The notes under the pieces are model-generated. The model was not told the origin of the DNA. It worked only from the letters and a program-made list of their open reading frames with translations, and did not search any database. A stretch of DNA of 43,292 nucleotides, taken from positions 1 to 43,292 of the forward strand of contig CAOKEO010000014.1 in the NCBI GenBank assembly GCA_948467495.1, given 5' to 3'. Below are positions 43,067-43,292 of the stretch, one piece after another (the stretch's first letter is position 1; each line of letters opens with the position of its first letter). The position numbers and the translations under genes are program-made. The stretch is from an uncultured Clostridium sp. Lineage in GTDB: Bacteria > Bacillota > Clostridia > TANB77 > CAG-508.

Positions 43067-43292
43067 TCATCTTGTTGACGTAAATGCGACTTTGCAAACT
43101 CTTTGTGTTATTTCACTTATACTTACCTTGCATTTATATTTTGTTAAATTCTCTTTTTGTACTTCCTCCAAAATATATCTATTGTATTCTTCTGTCTTAC
43201 TTGTTTCACCATATGCACCTTCTATCGGTGTTCTTTCTATAAAAACTGAAATATAATTCGTCTTTTCCATTGCTTCTGTTCTCGTAAGTTCA
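43067..43292 (-). CDS. Partial gene, 3' end only, unknown function
   Basis: The frame is open to the window edge (ELTRTEAMEKTN...), so the start lies outside. The visible 75 residues end with VSISEITQRVCKVAFTSTR. No motif is recognised. A start at the internal ATG 43268-43270 is possible but has no clear ribosome site. Confidence 0.5.
   Translation of the reverse strand, partial: ELTRTEAMEKTNYISVFIERTPIEGAYGETSKTEEYNRYILEEVQKENLTKYKCKVSISEITQRVCKVAFTSTR

Overview
The window is AT-rich, spore-former-type DNA from a low-GC Firmicute, most likely an uncultured member of Clostridia. SpoIVB, SpoVG, a classic rimP-nusA-ylxR-ylxQ-infB-rbfA-nrnA-truB operon, Gram-positive cell-wall genes (LCP, PBP1A) and AGGAGG-type ribosome binding sites support this. 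The genus cannot be named from sequence alone. Nearly everything is on the minus strand; only the HD-domain gene, the CDF transporter and murC are on the plus strand.

Layout. (1) 69-8744: a surface-polysaccharide operon transcribed right to left from a perfect sigma-A promoter: priming sugar transferase, GT2, GT4, EpsG/Wzy-like polymerase, pyruvyl transferase, PP-loop protein, CapA-like protein, Wzx-like flippase. Upstream of it lies an LCP ligase that could attach the polymer to peptidoglycan. (2) 10345-17530: argS, galE, cysS and a class A PBP, with a remnant of a minimal nucleotidyltransferase between galE and argS. (3) 17866-26448: the translation/transcription operon (rimP to truB, then an unknown gene), driven by a strong promoter at 26629-26657 with a hairpin-rich leader. 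(4) 26739-30299: membrane GT2, HD protein, small membrane protein, CDF transporter. (5) 30296-35703: unknown gene, rimO, RNase G, pth, spoVG. (6) murC and spoIVB. (7) 39092-43292: an operon of membrane-anchored, pilin-like proteins.

Main observation. A hand scan of the roughly 13,000 codons finds the arginine codon CGG in frame only four times. Three of these are exactly where argS, spoIVB and a pilin-operon gene are broken by a +1 frameshift. In all three, skipping the C and reading the following GGN restores the full-length protein. The fourth lies four sense codons before the end of an unknown gene, and the same +1 shift replaces its tail with a different 12-residue end that stops back to back with the convergent gene. 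The simplest reading is that CGG is unassigned in this organism and is bypassed by systematic +1 frameshifting (C-GGN read as Gly, or CGGN read as a quadruplet). Coordinated sequencing errors are the main alternative.

Second observation. The intergenic spaces hold several families of palindromic repeats. One is a roughly 115-220 bp nested hairpin present four times in the same orientation, with paired changes in its stems and a conserved asymmetric internal loop. Its ends resemble a REP-like 30-bp palindrome that also occurs alone. Three other short repeat families (44 bp x3, 50 bp x2, 70 bp x2) were seen. No tRNA, rRNA, CRISPR array or intact transposase was found.
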